DNA from: Glycocaulis sp051859565
GTDB lineage: Bacteria; Pseudomonadota; Alphaproteobacteria; Caulobacterales; Maricaulaceae
DNA length: 64,000 nt
Direction: 5' to 3'
NCBI RefSeq assembly: GCF_051859565.1
Contig: NZ_JBHYFK010000006.1
Location: forward strand, 124,001-188,000
In this document: positions 40,638-49,449 of the stretch, piece after piece
Layout: each line of letters begins with the position of its first letter
Position numbering within the stretch: position 1 is the stretch's first letter
Notes under the pieces: generated by a model
Seen by the model: only the letters and a program-made list of their open reading frames with translations
The model's database searches: none
Told to the model about the DNA's origin: nothing
Position numbers and translations under genes: made by a program

Positions 40638-41741
40638 TCAAAACAGGCTCAGCTGATCACTCTCCTTTTCTGGTACGGTGAAGAGGTCGGTGCGCAGCGG
40701 CACTACTTTCCGGGACAGCCCGTTTGCCCGGCAGGCGCGTTCAAAGCGGGCGCGGATGAGGTCGGCCACCGGGCCTTCGCCGCGCATGCGGGCATGAAAG
40801 CGGCTGTCATAGGCCTTGCCGCCGCGCGTGCTCTCGATCAGCCCCATGATCTTCTTGGCGGAGAGGGGGCGCTCTACCGAGAGCCATTGTTTAAAGAGCG
40901 GCTCCACCTCCAGCGGCAAGCGAAGCAGTACATAGCTGGCATGGCTGGCTCCGGATTTTGCGCCAGCGCCGAGCAGGTTTTCCAGCTCGTGATCATTGAG
41001 GCCCGGTATCATGGGCGAAGTGAAAATGCTGACCGGCACGCCCGCTTCGCTCAATGCCGTGATGGCCGAGAGCCGCCGCGTGGGCGTCGAGGCGCGCGGC
41101 TCCATCGTCCTTGCCAGTTTTGCGTCCAGCGTCGTCACGGAGATCGCCACATGGGCGAGACCCATGCTCGCCAGTTCGGCCAGCAGATCGAGATCGCGCA
41201 AGACCCCTGCCGATTTGGTGATGATGCTGACCGGGTGGCGGAAACTGAGGCAGGTTTCAAGGATGGCACGGGTAATGCGCAAATCGCGCTCCACCGGCTG
41301 GTAGGGATCGGTATTGCTACCAAGCGCAATCGGGCGCGGGGTATAGCCGCGCTTTGAAAACGCCTTGCGTAAAAGCTCTGCCGCGCCGGGCTTGAAGAAG
41401 ATCACGCTCTCAAAGTCCAATCCGGCCGAATACCCCCAATAGGCGTGGGTGGGCCGGGCAAAGCAGTAGATGCAGCCATGCTCGCAGCCCCGGTACGGGT
41501 TCACCGACTGGTCAAAGCTGATATCCGGGCTGTCATTGGTCGTGATGATCGAGCGCGCCGCATCGCGGATCAGCGTGGTCTTGATCTGGCGGGGCGGCGC
41601 CTCGCTGTGCCAGCCATCATCGACGGGCTCCGAAGTGGCACGCTCGAACCGCCCGGCGGCATTGGATTTCGCGCCCCTTCCGCTGGGCTGGAAGGGCTCG
41701 GGCAGGGCTTCAGACTGGCGGGCGGGGATAATCGCGTTCAT
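40638..41741 (-). CDS. radical SAM protein, PA0069/SPL-like family
   Basis: The 367-residue radical SAM enzyme carries the cluster motif CEHGCIYC (C-x3-C-x2-C) within NPYRGCEHGCIYCFARPTH. This is typical of the PA0069/Rv2578c group related to spore photoproduct lyase. Further motifs are SNTDPYQPVERDLRITR, SIITKSAGVLRD and VPVSIFTSPMIPGLND. It is presumed to generate a 5'-deoxyadenosyl radical; the substrate is unknown. The start at 41741 (MNAIIPARQ) is the first ATG of the conserved part. The frame extends to 42146 without coding signs. It is divergent from two glycosyltransferase genes. Confidence 0.85.
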   Translation of the reverse strand: MNAIIPARQSEALPEPFQPSGRGAKSNAAGRFERATSEPVDDGWHSEAPPRQIKTTLIRDAARSIITTNDSPDISFDQSVNPYRGCEHGCIYCFARPTHAYWGYSAGLDFESVIFFKPGAAELLRKAFSKRGYTPRPIALGSNTDPYQPVERDLRITRAILETCLSFRHPVSIITKSAGVLRDLDLLAELASMGLAHVAISVTTLDAKLARTMEPRASTPTRRLSAITALSEAGVPVSIFTSPMIPGLNDHELENLLGAGAKSGASHASYVLLRLPLEVEPLFKQWLSVERPLSAKKIMGLIESTRGGKAYDSRFHARMRGEGPVADLIRARFERACRANGLSRKVVPLRTDLFTVPEKESDQLSLF

Positions 41742-41826
41742 GGCCGGACGCTGACTCGAAAATAAGAACAATTCAAGAACAAAATGAATTTGACGAGGCT
41801 CGCCGCCCGTGCACCTTATGGCGCGC

Positions 41827-42540
41827 ATGAGCCATGTGATTGTTGTCATTCCTTCGCTGAACGCGGCCCCCTCTTTGCCGGACACATTCGCCAGCCTGGA
41901 GCCTGCGATTGCGTGCGGGCTGATCTCGCGCTGGGTGCTGGCCGATGGTGGGTCTGGTGATGCGACGGTGAAGCTCGCCCGCGCGCGCGGGTTTGACGTG
42001 GTCAAATCCCTGCCCGGGCGCGGCGTGCAGCTCGCCGCCGGGGCTGCCCGCGCGATGGAAAGTGCAGGCGAGGGCGGCTGGCTGCTCTTCCTGCATGCCG
42101 ACACGCGGCTGGAGCCGGGCTGGGCGAAATCGGTAAAAGCCTTCATGGCGGCGCACGCGGGCGGGGATGTGGCGGGCTATTTTCAGTTTGCGCTGGATGA
42201 TGACAGCGCGCCTGCGCGCCGTCTGGAGCGGTTTGTGGCTTGGCGCTGCGCCGCGTTCGGCCTGCCCTATGGCGATCAGGGATTGCTCATCCCGGCGCAG
42301 CTTTATGAGAGGCTTGGCGGCTACAAGCTGATGCGCCTGTTTGAGGATGTGGAGCTGGTGCGGCGTATCGGCAAAAGGCGGCTGAAACCTCTCCCTGCGC
42401 GCGCCATCACCAGCGCAGAGCGTTTCCGCTCCGAGGGGTATCTGCGCCGCTCTGCAGCCAATCTGGTATTGCTGGCGCGCTATTTTCTGGGCGCGGACCC
42501 GCAAAAGCTGGCGCGCGCTTATGGCAGGCGCAAGGCATGA
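41827..42540 (+). CDS. glycosyltransferase, TIGR04283-type (GT2 fold)
   Basis: The 237-residue GT-A-fold glycosyltransferase opens with VIVVIPSLNAAPSLPDTFAS. ADGGSGDATVKLARARG and the metal-binding LLFLHADTRLEPGW (the DxD-like HAD) follow, then YGDQGLLIPAQLYERLGGY. TIGR04283 proteins are often found beside TIGR04282 (DUF2064) proteins, as here, and some are associated with arsenosugar synthesis. Other clusters carry no arsenic genes, so the product is open. ATGs at 41809, 41818 and 41827 are possible; the last matches the family length. It overlaps the next gene by ATGA. Confidence 0.83.
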   Translation: MSHVIVVIPSLNAAPSLPDTFASLEPAIACGLISRWVLADGGSGDATVKLARARGFDVVKSLPGRGVQLAAGAARAMESAGEGGWLLFLHADTRLEPGWAKSVKAFMAAHAGGDVAGYFQFALDDDSAPARRLERFVAWRCAAFGLPYGDQGLLIPAQLYERLGGYKLMRLFEDVELVRRIGKRRLKPLPARAITSAERFRSEGYLRRSAANLVLLARYFLGADPQKLARAYGRRKA

Positions 42541-43184
42541 GGCAAGCGCGTCTCATCGTCTTTGCCCGCGCGCCAGTGATTGGCGGGGCGAAGACGCGCC
42601 TTGCCGCCGGTATCGGCAAGGTGATGGCATGGCGCGCCTACCGGGCAATGACGGCGAAGACACTTCGGGCTGTGCGCGACCGCGCGCGCTGGCAGACCGT
42701 GCTGGCGGTCAGCCCGGACAGCGCCATCGCTCGCGCGTTTGGCAAGGTCTGGCCGGATGATCTGGCGCGCTGGCCGCAAGGCGGCGGTGATCTCGGCGCG
42801 CGTCAGGCGAGGGTGTTGGCCGGTGCTGGAGGATGGCTTTCCTCCCCCCCTCGCCCCCTGCGGGGGCACTCCCCCGGTGAACGGGGGGAGAAAAGGGGAA
42901 GGGCGCTTCCCATCGCCATCATCGGCACCGATGCGCCCGACATTACCCGCCGCGATGTGGCGCGCGGCTTTGCCCTGCTTAAACGCCACGACGCGGTGAT
43001 CGGCCCGGCGGAAGATGGCGGCTACTGGCTGCTGGCGCTTAAAAGCCCACCACCGCCCGGCCTGTTTGACGGCATACGCTGGTCGAGCGTCCATACGCGC
43101 CGCGATCTGGAAGCGCGCCTTCGCGCTCACGGCCTTGCCCGCATCGCGCATTTGCGTGAACTGGCCGATGTGGACGAGGTTTAG
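42537..43184 (+). CDS. DUF2064/TIGR04282-type glycosyltransferase carrying an in-frame palindromic insert
   Basis: The 215-residue nucleotidyl/glycosyl-transferase-like protein has the family motifs LIVFARAPVIGGAKTRLA, QGGGDLGARQ, IIGTDAPDITRRDV and GPAEDGGYWLLAL. Between GDLGARQ and IIGTDAPD it has about 20 more residues than is usual. The extra part (residues about 102-120, rich in Pro, Gly and Arg) is encoded by a rep-B palindrome at 42843-42891. Both sides remain in frame, so the gene is probably functional. It is coupled to the TIGR04283 gene by ATGA and overlaps the convergent UDG gene by 4 bases. Confidence 0.82.
   Translation: MRQARLIVFARAPVIGGAKTRLAAGIGKVMAWRAYRAMTAKTLRAVRDRARWQTVLAVSPDSAIARAFGKVWPDDLARWPQGGGDLGARQARVLAGAGGWLSSPPRPLRGHSPGERGEKRGRALPIAIIGTDAPDITRRDVARGFALLKRHDAVIGPAEDGGYWLLALKSPPPPGLFDGIRWSSVHTRRDLEARLRAHGLARIAHLRELADVDEV
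42843..42891. repeat. rep-B palindromic element inside a coding gene
   Basis: An 11-base block (TCCCCCCCTCG) identical to 36018-36028, a variable hairpin (CCCCC-TGC-GGGGG in place of GTCC-TTC-GGAC), then 25 bases (42867-42891) of which 24 match 36040-36064. It is read in frame in the DUF2064 gene. Confidence 0.85.
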
Positions 43185-43975
43185 GAGAGCTCTTCCAGCT
43201 TCTCCTGCAGGCTCAGCAGATCGGCCCAGGCTTTGGCCTTTTCCTGCGGACGGCGCAGCAAGAAGGCCGGGTGGAAGGTCGGCAGGGCCGGGGCGGAATG
43301 GCCCCCGGCGGTCACTTGCGACCAGCGCCCGCGCAGCGCCATGATGCCTTGCGGGTTTTTAAGCATGGCCTGCGTGGAGATGCCGCCGACGAGCAGGATA
43401 AGGCGCGGCTTGGCCAGCGCGATATGGCGCTCCACGAAGGGGCGGCAGATTTCTATCTCTTCGGTCGAGGGCTTGCGGTTTCCCGGCGGCCGCCAGAACA
43501 CGACATTGGTGATGTAGGCGCTGGTATCATCCAGCCCGATGGCGGCCAGCATGCGGTCGAGAAGCTGGCCAGAGCGGCCAACGAAGGGCAGGCCCTCGCG
43601 GTCCTCGTCCTGTCCGGGGCCTTCACCGATCACCATCAGCGGCGCCTCTGCGTTGCCGCGCGCGAACACGGTATTGCGGGCGGTGCGTTTGAGCTCACAC
43701 CCGTCAAAGCTCCCCACGGCGGCTTTCAGGGCCGCGATGTCAGTGGCGGCGCGCGCCATCGCCACCGCGTCCTGCGCAGGCTTTTCAGGCGCTGCAGGCG
43801 CAGATCTCACCGCAGGGGCTGCGGGGGCGGATTTGCGCTCCGGCGCGCTGGTGCGCAGCGCAGGGGGCGGGGCAGGGGGTATGTCCACCGCGATCCCGGC
43901 ATCATCCCACCAGCCCACAAGGCTTTTCAGCGCGGACAGCGCATCGGCTTGGGAGGGTGGATGGTCAGGCGTCAT
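43181..43975 (-). CDS. family 4 uracil-DNA glycosylase
   Basis: Iron-sulfur-type UDG that removes uracil from DNA. The 264-residue protein has a Pro/Ala-rich N-terminal extension (about residues 25-75). The catalytic region GEGPGQDEDREGLPFVGRSG follows, then NVVFWRPPGNRKPSTEEI, CRPFVERHI and the late HPAFLLRRP motif. One N-terminal cluster cysteine is visible in DGCELKR; alphaproteobacterial members commonly lack the second one in that stretch. The start MTPDHPPSQ at 43975 is used; the upstream frame is unconserved. The 3' end overlaps the DUF2064 gene by 4 bases. Confidence 0.87.
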   Translation of the reverse strand: MTPDHPPSQADALSALKSLVGWWDDAGIAVDIPPAPPPALRTSAPERKSAPAAPAVRSAPAAPEKPAQDAVAMARAATDIAALKAAVGSFDGCELKRTARNTVFARGNAEAPLMVIGEGPGQDEDREGLPFVGRSGQLLDRMLAAIGLDDTSAYITNVVFWRPPGNRKPSTEEIEICRPFVERHIALAKPRLILLVGGISTQAMLKNPQGIMALRGRWSQVTAGGHSAPALPTFHPAFLLRRPQEKAKAWADLLSLQEKLEELS

Positions 43976-44158
43976 GCGTCGGGGTCCGTTCTGTCGCTTG
44001 GGGATTATCCGCGCTCTGCGCTTTTTGCTGGTGCGGCAGGGCTGATGCCCTAGCTCATTTGCTAGGTGTAAGCTAAGACGGGACAGGGCCTCGCGCAAAC
44101 GCTGGTGTCAAGCTGGCATATATATCCAGCGCGGGAAGAAGAACTGACGGGAGGCAAC

Positions 44159-45826
44159 ATGGCTGACGGCGAGATCCAGCGCGATGCAATGGAATATGAT
44201 GTGGTGATTGCAGGTGGCGGACCGGCCGGTCTGGCTGCTGCGATCCGCATCCGGCAACTGGCCGAGGCCGAAGGCCGCGAGGTCTCCGTTGCCGTGATCG
44301 AGAAGGGCTCCGAGATTGGCGCCCATATTCTCTCCGGCGTGGTGTTTGATCCCAAGGCGCTCGACGAGCTGTTCCCGGACTGGCGCGACGATCCCAGCCA
44401 GCCCTTCGACACTGAAGTGACGAGCGACAAGTTCGTGGCGCTGGGCGAGTCCGGTTCGGCAACCTTCCCCGGCTTTGCCATGCCGGGCTTCATGCACAAT
44501 CACGGCTGCTATATCGGCTCGCTGGGCAATCTGTGCCGCTGGCTGGCCGAAAAAGCTGAGGCCATGGGCGTGGAGATATATCCCGGCTTCCCGGCGGCCT
44601 CGCTGATCGAGGAAGACGGCGTCATCAAGGGTGTCATCACCGGCGATATGGGCGTGGCGCGCGATGGCAGTCACAAGGACATGTACCAGCCGGGCATGGA
44701 GCTGCGCGCGAAATACACGCTCTTTGCTGAAGGCGCGCGCGGCAATCTCTCCAAGCAGCTCATCAAGCGCTTCAATCTCGATGAGGGCCGCGAGCCGCAA
44801 AAATATGGCCTCGGCATGAAGGAACTCTGGCGGGTGAAACCGGAGAACCACAAGAAGGGCCTGGCCATGCACACCATGGGCTGGCCGCTTTCGAACGACA
44901 CCGGCGGCGGCTCGTTCATGTACCATTTCGGCGATAATCTGGTCGCCATCGGTTTTGTGGTGCACCTCAATTACAAGAACCCGAACCTGTTCCCCTTCGG
45001 CGAATTCCAGCGCCTGAAAACCCACCCCGATATTGCACCCGTCCTTGAGGGGGCGGAGCGCCTGTCCTACGGCGCACGCGCGATCACCGAAGGCGGCTTC
45101 CAGTCGGTGCCGAAGCTCGCCTTCCCCGGCGGCGCGCTGATCGGCTGTTCGGCCGGCTTTGTGAACGTGCCGCGCATCAAGGGCAGCCACAACGCCATGA
45201 AAACCGGCATGCTGGCCGCTGAAGCCGCCTTTGCCGCGCTGGGCGAGAGCCGCCAGCATGATGTGCTCGACGCCTATGAAGCGGCCTATGACAAGTCCTG
45301 GGTGAAGGCGGAGCTGAAAAAGGTCCGTAACGTCAAGCCGCTCTGGACCAAATGGGGCACGCTCATCGGTATCGGTCTTGGCGGGATGGATATGTGGACG
45401 AACGAGCTGTTCGGCTTCTCCATCTTCGGTACGCTCGGCCATGGCGGGGCGGACTACGAGGCGACCAAACCGGCAGACCAGTGCAAGCCGATCCACTATC
45501 CCAAGCCGGACGGCGTGTTGACCTTCGACCGCCTCTCCTCGGTGTTCATCTCCAACACCAACCATGAGGAAGACCAGCCGATCCACCTCAAAGTGGCTGA
45601 CATGGCGCTGCAGAAAGCCAGCGAGCACGATGTTTATGGCGGGCCGTCAGCGCGCTACTGCCCGGCAGCGGTCTATGAATGGGTCGATGAGGGCGGTGAA
45701 CCCAAATTCGTGATCAATGCGCAGAACTGCGTCCACTGCAAAACCTGCGACATCAAGGATCCCAACCAGAATATCAACTGGACGACGCCAGAGGGAGCCG
45801 GTGGCCCGAACTACCCCAATATGTAG
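44159..45826 (+). CDS. electron transfer flavoprotein-ubiquinone oxidoreductase
   Basis: Membrane-associated FAD/[4Fe-4S] enzyme that takes electrons from ETF (fed by acyl-CoA dehydrogenases such as the two encoded here) and reduces ubiquinone. The 555-residue protein has the FAD motif VVIAGGGPAGLAAAIRI, EKGSEIGAHILSG, and the quinone-binding membrane-dipping segment around SNDTGGGSFMYHFGDN. The C-terminal cluster region runs from RYCPAAVYE to NCVHCKTCDIKDP, ending EGAGGPNYPNM. The ATG at 44159 follows GGGAGGCAAC. It heads a four-gene plus-strand run. Confidence 0.95.
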   Translation: MADGEIQRDAMEYDVVIAGGGPAGLAAAIRIRQLAEAEGREVSVAVIEKGSEIGAHILSGVVFDPKALDELFPDWRDDPSQPFDTEVTSDKFVALGESGSATFPGFAMPGFMHNHGCYIGSLGNLCRWLAEKAEAMGVEIYPGFPAASLIEEDGVIKGVITGDMGVARDGSHKDMYQPGMELRAKYTLFAEGARGNLSKQLIKRFNLDEGREPQKYGLGMKELWRVKPENHKKGLAMHTMGWPLSNDTGGGSFMYHFGDNLVAIGFVVHLNYKNPNLFPFGEFQRLKTHPDIAPVLEGAERLSYGARAITEGGFQSVPKLAFPGGALIGCSAGFVNVPRIKGSHNAMKTGMLAAEAAFAALGESRQHDVLDAYEAAYDKSWVKAELKKVRNVKPLWTKWGTLIGIGLGGMDMWTNELFGFSIFGTLGHGGADYEATKPADQCKPIHYPKPDGVLTFDRLSSVFISNTNHEEDQPIHLKVADMALQKASEHDVYGGPSARYCPAAVYEWVDEGGEPKFVINAQNCVHCKTCDIKDPNQNINWTTPEGAGGPNYPNM

Positions 45827-45851
45827 CCCGGACGCGCCGCCACGGCGCGCC

Positions 45852-47528
45852 ATGATGGCCGGTCTGATGCGCGTGGCCCTGTGCCTGCCCGTGCTGGCGG
45901 TGTCGTGTGCGCTGCCGCACGGTTTGTTGCAGGACGAGGAGCCGAGCGCCTACGGGGCGTTCCTGGCTGCGCGCTATGCCGGTTCATCACGCGAAACGGC
46001 GGAGTCCTCGCGCTTCTATGCCGAGGCGCTGAGCCATGATCCGGGTTCCTCGCTGCTGTCGGAACGGGCCTTTTACTCGGCGCTGCTGGCTGGCCAGTTC
46101 GAGCGGGCAGACGGTCCGGCGCGTGTTGCCGGGGATCACCCGGACGGCCTGCAGCTGGCCCATATCTACCTGAAGGGCGGTGAGCTGGCGGGGCGCATAC
46201 GCGGCCCGTCGGTCGAGCTTGAAGACCCGTTCGGCCCGTTTGGCGCGATGGTCTCCTCAATGCTGGATGACTGGCGGCTGGTACGTGCCGGCAGGGCAAA
46301 TGAGGCTGCTGACCGGCCGGTCACGGCCTCTGCCGGGCTGACCGGGCATATCATGCTTCACCGGGGCATGATCCTGGAAGCGGCCGGACGGATGGAGGCC
46401 GCAGACGAAGCCTATCGCGCCGCCTACTCCGGTCTCGACATGGAAGGCTTCACCACCATTGTGCGGGGCGCGTTCTTCGAGCGGCAGGGGCGGCGCGACG
46501 AGGCGCGGCGTCTTTATCAGGTCCATCTGGAGCGGCGCACAGACCAGCGCGACCCCGAAGTGGCGCAGGCGCTGGCGCGGCTGGAAGCCGGGCGGCGGCC
46601 ACCGGCACGCTTCACGCCGGCGCAGGGCGCTGCACGCTCCATGTTTGCGCCTGCTGCCATGCTGAACGCGTCGGCGCCGGCGGAATATTCCGCGCTCTAT
46701 CTGCGTATCGTCCAGAGCATCGACCCGGACTTCGATCGTAACACCATGCTTCTGGCGACGATTCTGGACCGTCTCGGGCTGGAGGATGACGCCATTGCCG
46801 CCTTCGATTCGGTCGACAGTGCGCCCTTCGTGGAGCAGGCACGCGTCGATGCGGCGTGGACCCTGTTCCGGCGCGGCGACCAGACCGATGCGCTGGCGCG
46901 CGCCCGCTCGCTGGCCTCTGGCGAGATGGCCGAGCAGCCGCGCCTGCTGCTGGCCGACATCTACCGGCTGACCGGGCATTGTGATGATGCGGTGGCACTC
47001 TATGACGCGGTGCTGGCCGAGCGGTCCGCCGAAGGCCGGGGCATGGACTGGCGCCATATCTTCTACCGGGCGGTATGCCTGCAGATTGCCGGTGACTGGG
47101 CAGGGGCCGAAGAAGGCTTCCTGCAGGCGCTGGCGCTGGAGCCTGACGAGGCCCGCGTGCTCAACCATCTGGGCTATAACTGGATCGTGCTGGGCGAGCG
47201 GGTGAATGAAGGCTTTGCCCTGGTGGAACGCGCCGCAGAGCTGGCGCCCGATAACGGGGCCATTCTTGACAGTCTGGGCTGGGGACATTTCAAGCTCGGC
47301 CGGTACGAGCAGGCCGTGGAATGGCTGGAACGGGCGGTGGAGCTGTCGCCCGCCAATGCGACCATTCACTGGCATCTGGGCGACGCCTATGCGCGCTCGG
47401 GACGGGAGCTTGAAGCGGGTTTCCAGTGGCAGCGCGCGCTCGACCTCACCTCTGACCCACGCGAGGAAGCCTTGCTGGAGATGCGCCTGGTGCAAGGCCT
47501 TGAGGGCGCGCCTGAGGATATTGAATGA
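45852..47528 (+). CDS. TPR-repeat lipoprotein
   Basis: The 558-residue protein starts with a short signal ending in a likely lipobox (LAVSC). About ten degenerate TPR-like helical pairs follow, clearest at the C-terminus: ARVLNHLGYNWIVLGERVNEG, AILDSLGWGHFKLGRYEQA and ATIHWHLGDAYARSGRELE. Such lipoproteins act as scaffolds in the periplasm or at the outer membrane. The ATG at 45852 lies 25 bases after the ETF-QO stop, and ATGs at 45855 and 45867 are also possible. The stop overlaps the ispE start by ATGA, so translation is coupled. Confidence 0.83.
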   Translation: MMAGLMRVALCLPVLAVSCALPHGLLQDEEPSAYGAFLAARYAGSSRETAESSRFYAEALSHDPGSSLLSERAFYSALLAGQFERADGPARVAGDHPDGLQLAHIYLKGGELAGRIRGPSVELEDPFGPFGAMVSSMLDDWRLVRAGRANEAADRPVTASAGLTGHIMLHRGMILEAAGRMEAADEAYRAAYSGLDMEGFTTIVRGAFFERQGRRDEARRLYQVHLERRTDQRDPEVAQALARLEAGRRPPARFTPAQGAARSMFAPAAMLNASAPAEYSALYLRIVQSIDPDFDRNTMLLATILDRLGLEDDAIAAFDSVDSAPFVEQARVDAAWTLFRRGDQTDALARARSLASGEMAEQPRLLLADIYRLTGHCDDAVALYDAVLAERSAEGRGMDWRHIFYRAVCLQIAGDWAGAEEGFLQALALEPDEARVLNHLGYNWIVLGERVNEGFALVERAAELAPDNGAILDSLGWGHFKLGRYEQAVEWLERAVELSPANATIHWHLGDAYARSGRELEAGFQWQRALDLTSDPREEALLEMRLVQGLEGAPEDIE

Positions 47529-48421
47529 GCGCCCCCCAGGCGGGCAGACTCACCGCCTTTGCCCCTGCCAAGATCAATCTGACCTTGCGCGTGGCCCGGC
47601 CGCGCGCAGATGGTTATCACCCGCTGCAAAGCCTTGTCGTGTTTGCCGACTGGGGTGACACGCTGCACGCCAGCCCGGCTGATGATCTCACCTTGCAGCT
47701 GGATGGACCGTTTGCACCGGCGCTCGCGGATGACACCCACAATCTGGTGCTCAAGGCAGCTTGGGCCTTGCGCGCAGCCGCAGACCGGCCGCAGCTGGGC
47801 GCGCGGCTCGTGCTGGAGAAGCATCTGCCTGTCGCCTCCGGCATGGGCGGCGGGTCTGCCGATGCTGCGGCAGCCTTGCGCGTCCTCAATGATCTCTGGG
47901 AGCTGGGCTTTTCGACCCGCGCGCTGGCCGAGATCGGCAGCGTGGTTGGCGCGGACGTGCCGGCCTGTGTCTGGTCGCGCCCCGTGCTGATGGAGGGCAT
48001 TGGCGAGGACATCAGGGTTCTGCCCGCATGGCCCGAGCTGAACGCGGTGATCGTCAATCCGGGCAAACCTGTATCGACCGCCGATGTTTTCCGGGCTCTC
48101 GATCAGAGCAAGGAGCGCAAGACATTCGGCGCGCTGACACGTGCGCCGGTGGCCGGAGACCCGGCGGCGGCGCTGGCACTCGCGGCGGCGGGCCACAATG
48201 ATCTGGAGGCGCCTGCCATGGCGCTGGAGCCGGTAATTGGCGATGTGCTCGCCGAGCTGAACGCCTTCGACGCGGTGCGCCTGGCGCGCATGTCCGGCTC
48301 GGGCGCAAGCTGTTTTGCGCTGCTCGATGAGGCTGAAACGGCCTCGCAAGTGGCCCGGGCATTGTCGGAAAGTCACCCGGACTGGATTGTCCGCCCTGTG
48401 CGGCTGGCCGGAGCGGCCTGA
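47525..48421 (+). CDS. ispE: 4-diphosphocytidyl-2-C-methyl-D-erythritol kinase
   Basis: GHMP-family kinase of the non-mevalonate isoprenoid pathway that phosphorylates CDP-ME at the 2-hydroxyl. The 298-residue protein shows APAKINLTLRVARPRADGYH at the N-terminus, the ATP loop PVASGMGGGSADAAAAL, and the C-terminal RMSGSGASCFALLD. It overlaps the TPR gene by ATGA and the next gene by TGATG. The polyprenyl diphosphate synthase at 49.4-50.5 kb uses the end products of the pathway. Confidence 0.95.
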   Translation: MSAPQAGRLTAFAPAKINLTLRVARPRADGYHPLQSLVVFADWGDTLHASPADDLTLQLDGPFAPALADDTHNLVLKAAWALRAAADRPQLGARLVLEKHLPVASGMGGGSADAAAALRVLNDLWELGFSTRALAEIGSVVGADVPACVWSRPVLMEGIGEDIRVLPAWPELNAVIVNPGKPVSTADVFRALDQSKERKTFGALTRAPVAGDPAAALALAAAGHNDLEAPAMALEPVIGDVLAELNAFDAVRLARMSGSGASCFALLDEAETASQVARALSESHPDWIVRPVRLAGAA

Positions 48422-49449
48422 TGGGAATGATGCTCGCCATCTGCGCGCTGATCGCCTTCCTGATCAGTTGCGGTGTCTCGGCGCTGCTCTGGAAGGCCGG
48501 TGTGCTGGACATGCCAGATCACAGATCCCTGCACGAGACGCCCACGCCGCGCGGTGGCGGGATCGGCATACTGGCCGCGGCGGGCGCAGCCTTCCTGTGG
48601 CTTGCCTTCGTGCCGGTGCCGGGCGGGAGTGCGCTTGCCATTCTTGCACTGACAGTCCTGATGGGCGCGCTTGGCACGGCGGATGATCTTTTTGGCCTGT
48701 CCTCGCGCACGAAATTCGCCCTGATGGCCGCGTCCGTGCTTATTCTGGCGTGGTTCATCGGTGTGCCGGGCTATCTAGCCGTGACGGAGACGCTCTATCT
48801 TGCCCTACCCGTCTGGGGGGCGGTGGCCGGTGCGGGCTTGTTCATTTTCGTCACGGTCAATGCGGTAAACTTCATGGACGGGTCAGACGGCATGCTGGTC
48901 GCCGGTCTTCTGCCAGGCGGGGTGGGGCTGGTGCTGGCGGGGCTGGCCACCGGCCATCTGGACGCCAGCTTCGCCGGCGCCGCGCTGGCAGGCGGTCTGG
49001 CAGGCTTCCTGATACTCAACCGGCCACCTGCGAAGGTGTTTGCCGGGGATGGCGGATCGCTCAGCGCAGGCGCGCTCTATGCAGGCGGGGCACTGGCGAT
49101 GGCCGGATCCGGCTTTTCCGGTGCGCTCTGGCTGGCACCGCTCTTCATCCTGCCGTTTCTGGCTGATGTGCTTTTGACGATGGCGCGCCGCGCCGCTGGC
49201 GGGCGGCTGGACATGCAGGCGCATCGCGAGCACCTCTACCAACGCCTCGTCGCAGCCGGCTGGAGCCATGGTCACGTGGCGATCATCTATGCGGGGGTTA
49301 GTGCCTTGTGCGTGCTGGCAGGCCTCCTGGCGCTGCAGGGGCCGCAAGGTGCGCCATTTATCGTCTTTGGCGTAACGACAGCTGGCCTGAGTGCGCTCTA
49401 CCTGGTGGGCGGGCGTTATGCTGAAAGGCTTGCGGGTAGCGCTCAGTAG
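48421..49449 (+). CDS. MraY/WecA-family undecaprenyl-phosphate sugar-1-phosphate transferase
   Basis: The 342-residue polytopic enzyme has about ten membrane helices. It is expected to link a UDP-HexNAc to undecaprenyl phosphate at the start of a surface glycan. Motifs are DHRSLHETPTPRGGGIG, the first Asp cluster TADDLFGLSSRTKF, VNFMDGSDGMLVAG, the metal site AKVFAGDGGSLSAG and the cytosolic histidine-rich LDMQAHREHLYQRL. It resembles the WecA/WbpL type more than MraY. It is coupled to ispE by TGATG, and its 3' end overlaps the convergent prenyl synthase gene by 7 bases. Confidence 0.88.
   Translation: MGMMLAICALIAFLISCGVSALLWKAGVLDMPDHRSLHETPTPRGGGIGILAAAGAAFLWLAFVPVPGGSALAILALTVLMGALGTADDLFGLSSRTKFALMAASVLILAWFIGVPGYLAVTETLYLALPVWGAVAGAGLFIFVTVNAVNFMDGSDGMLVAGLLPGGVGLVLAGLATGHLDASFAGAALAGGLAGFLILNRPPAKVFAGDGGSLSAGALYAGGALAMAGSGFSGALWLAPLFILPFLADVLLTMARRAAGGRLDMQAHREHLYQRLVAAGWSHGHVAIIYAGVSALCVLAGLLALQGPQGAPFIVFGVTTAGLSALYLVGGRYAERLAGSAQ

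Noticed and set aside
41827..43184. Arsenosugar biosynthesis cluster
   Set aside because: The TIGR04283/TIGR04282 pair alone is present; no ArsM, ArsS or arsenic resistance genes are in the window.
44108..45628. A 506-residue open frame on the minus strand opposite ETF-QO
   Set aside because: It is the antisense shadow of a strongly conserved GC-rich gene; the plus-strand protein has all ETF-QO motifs and a ribosome site.
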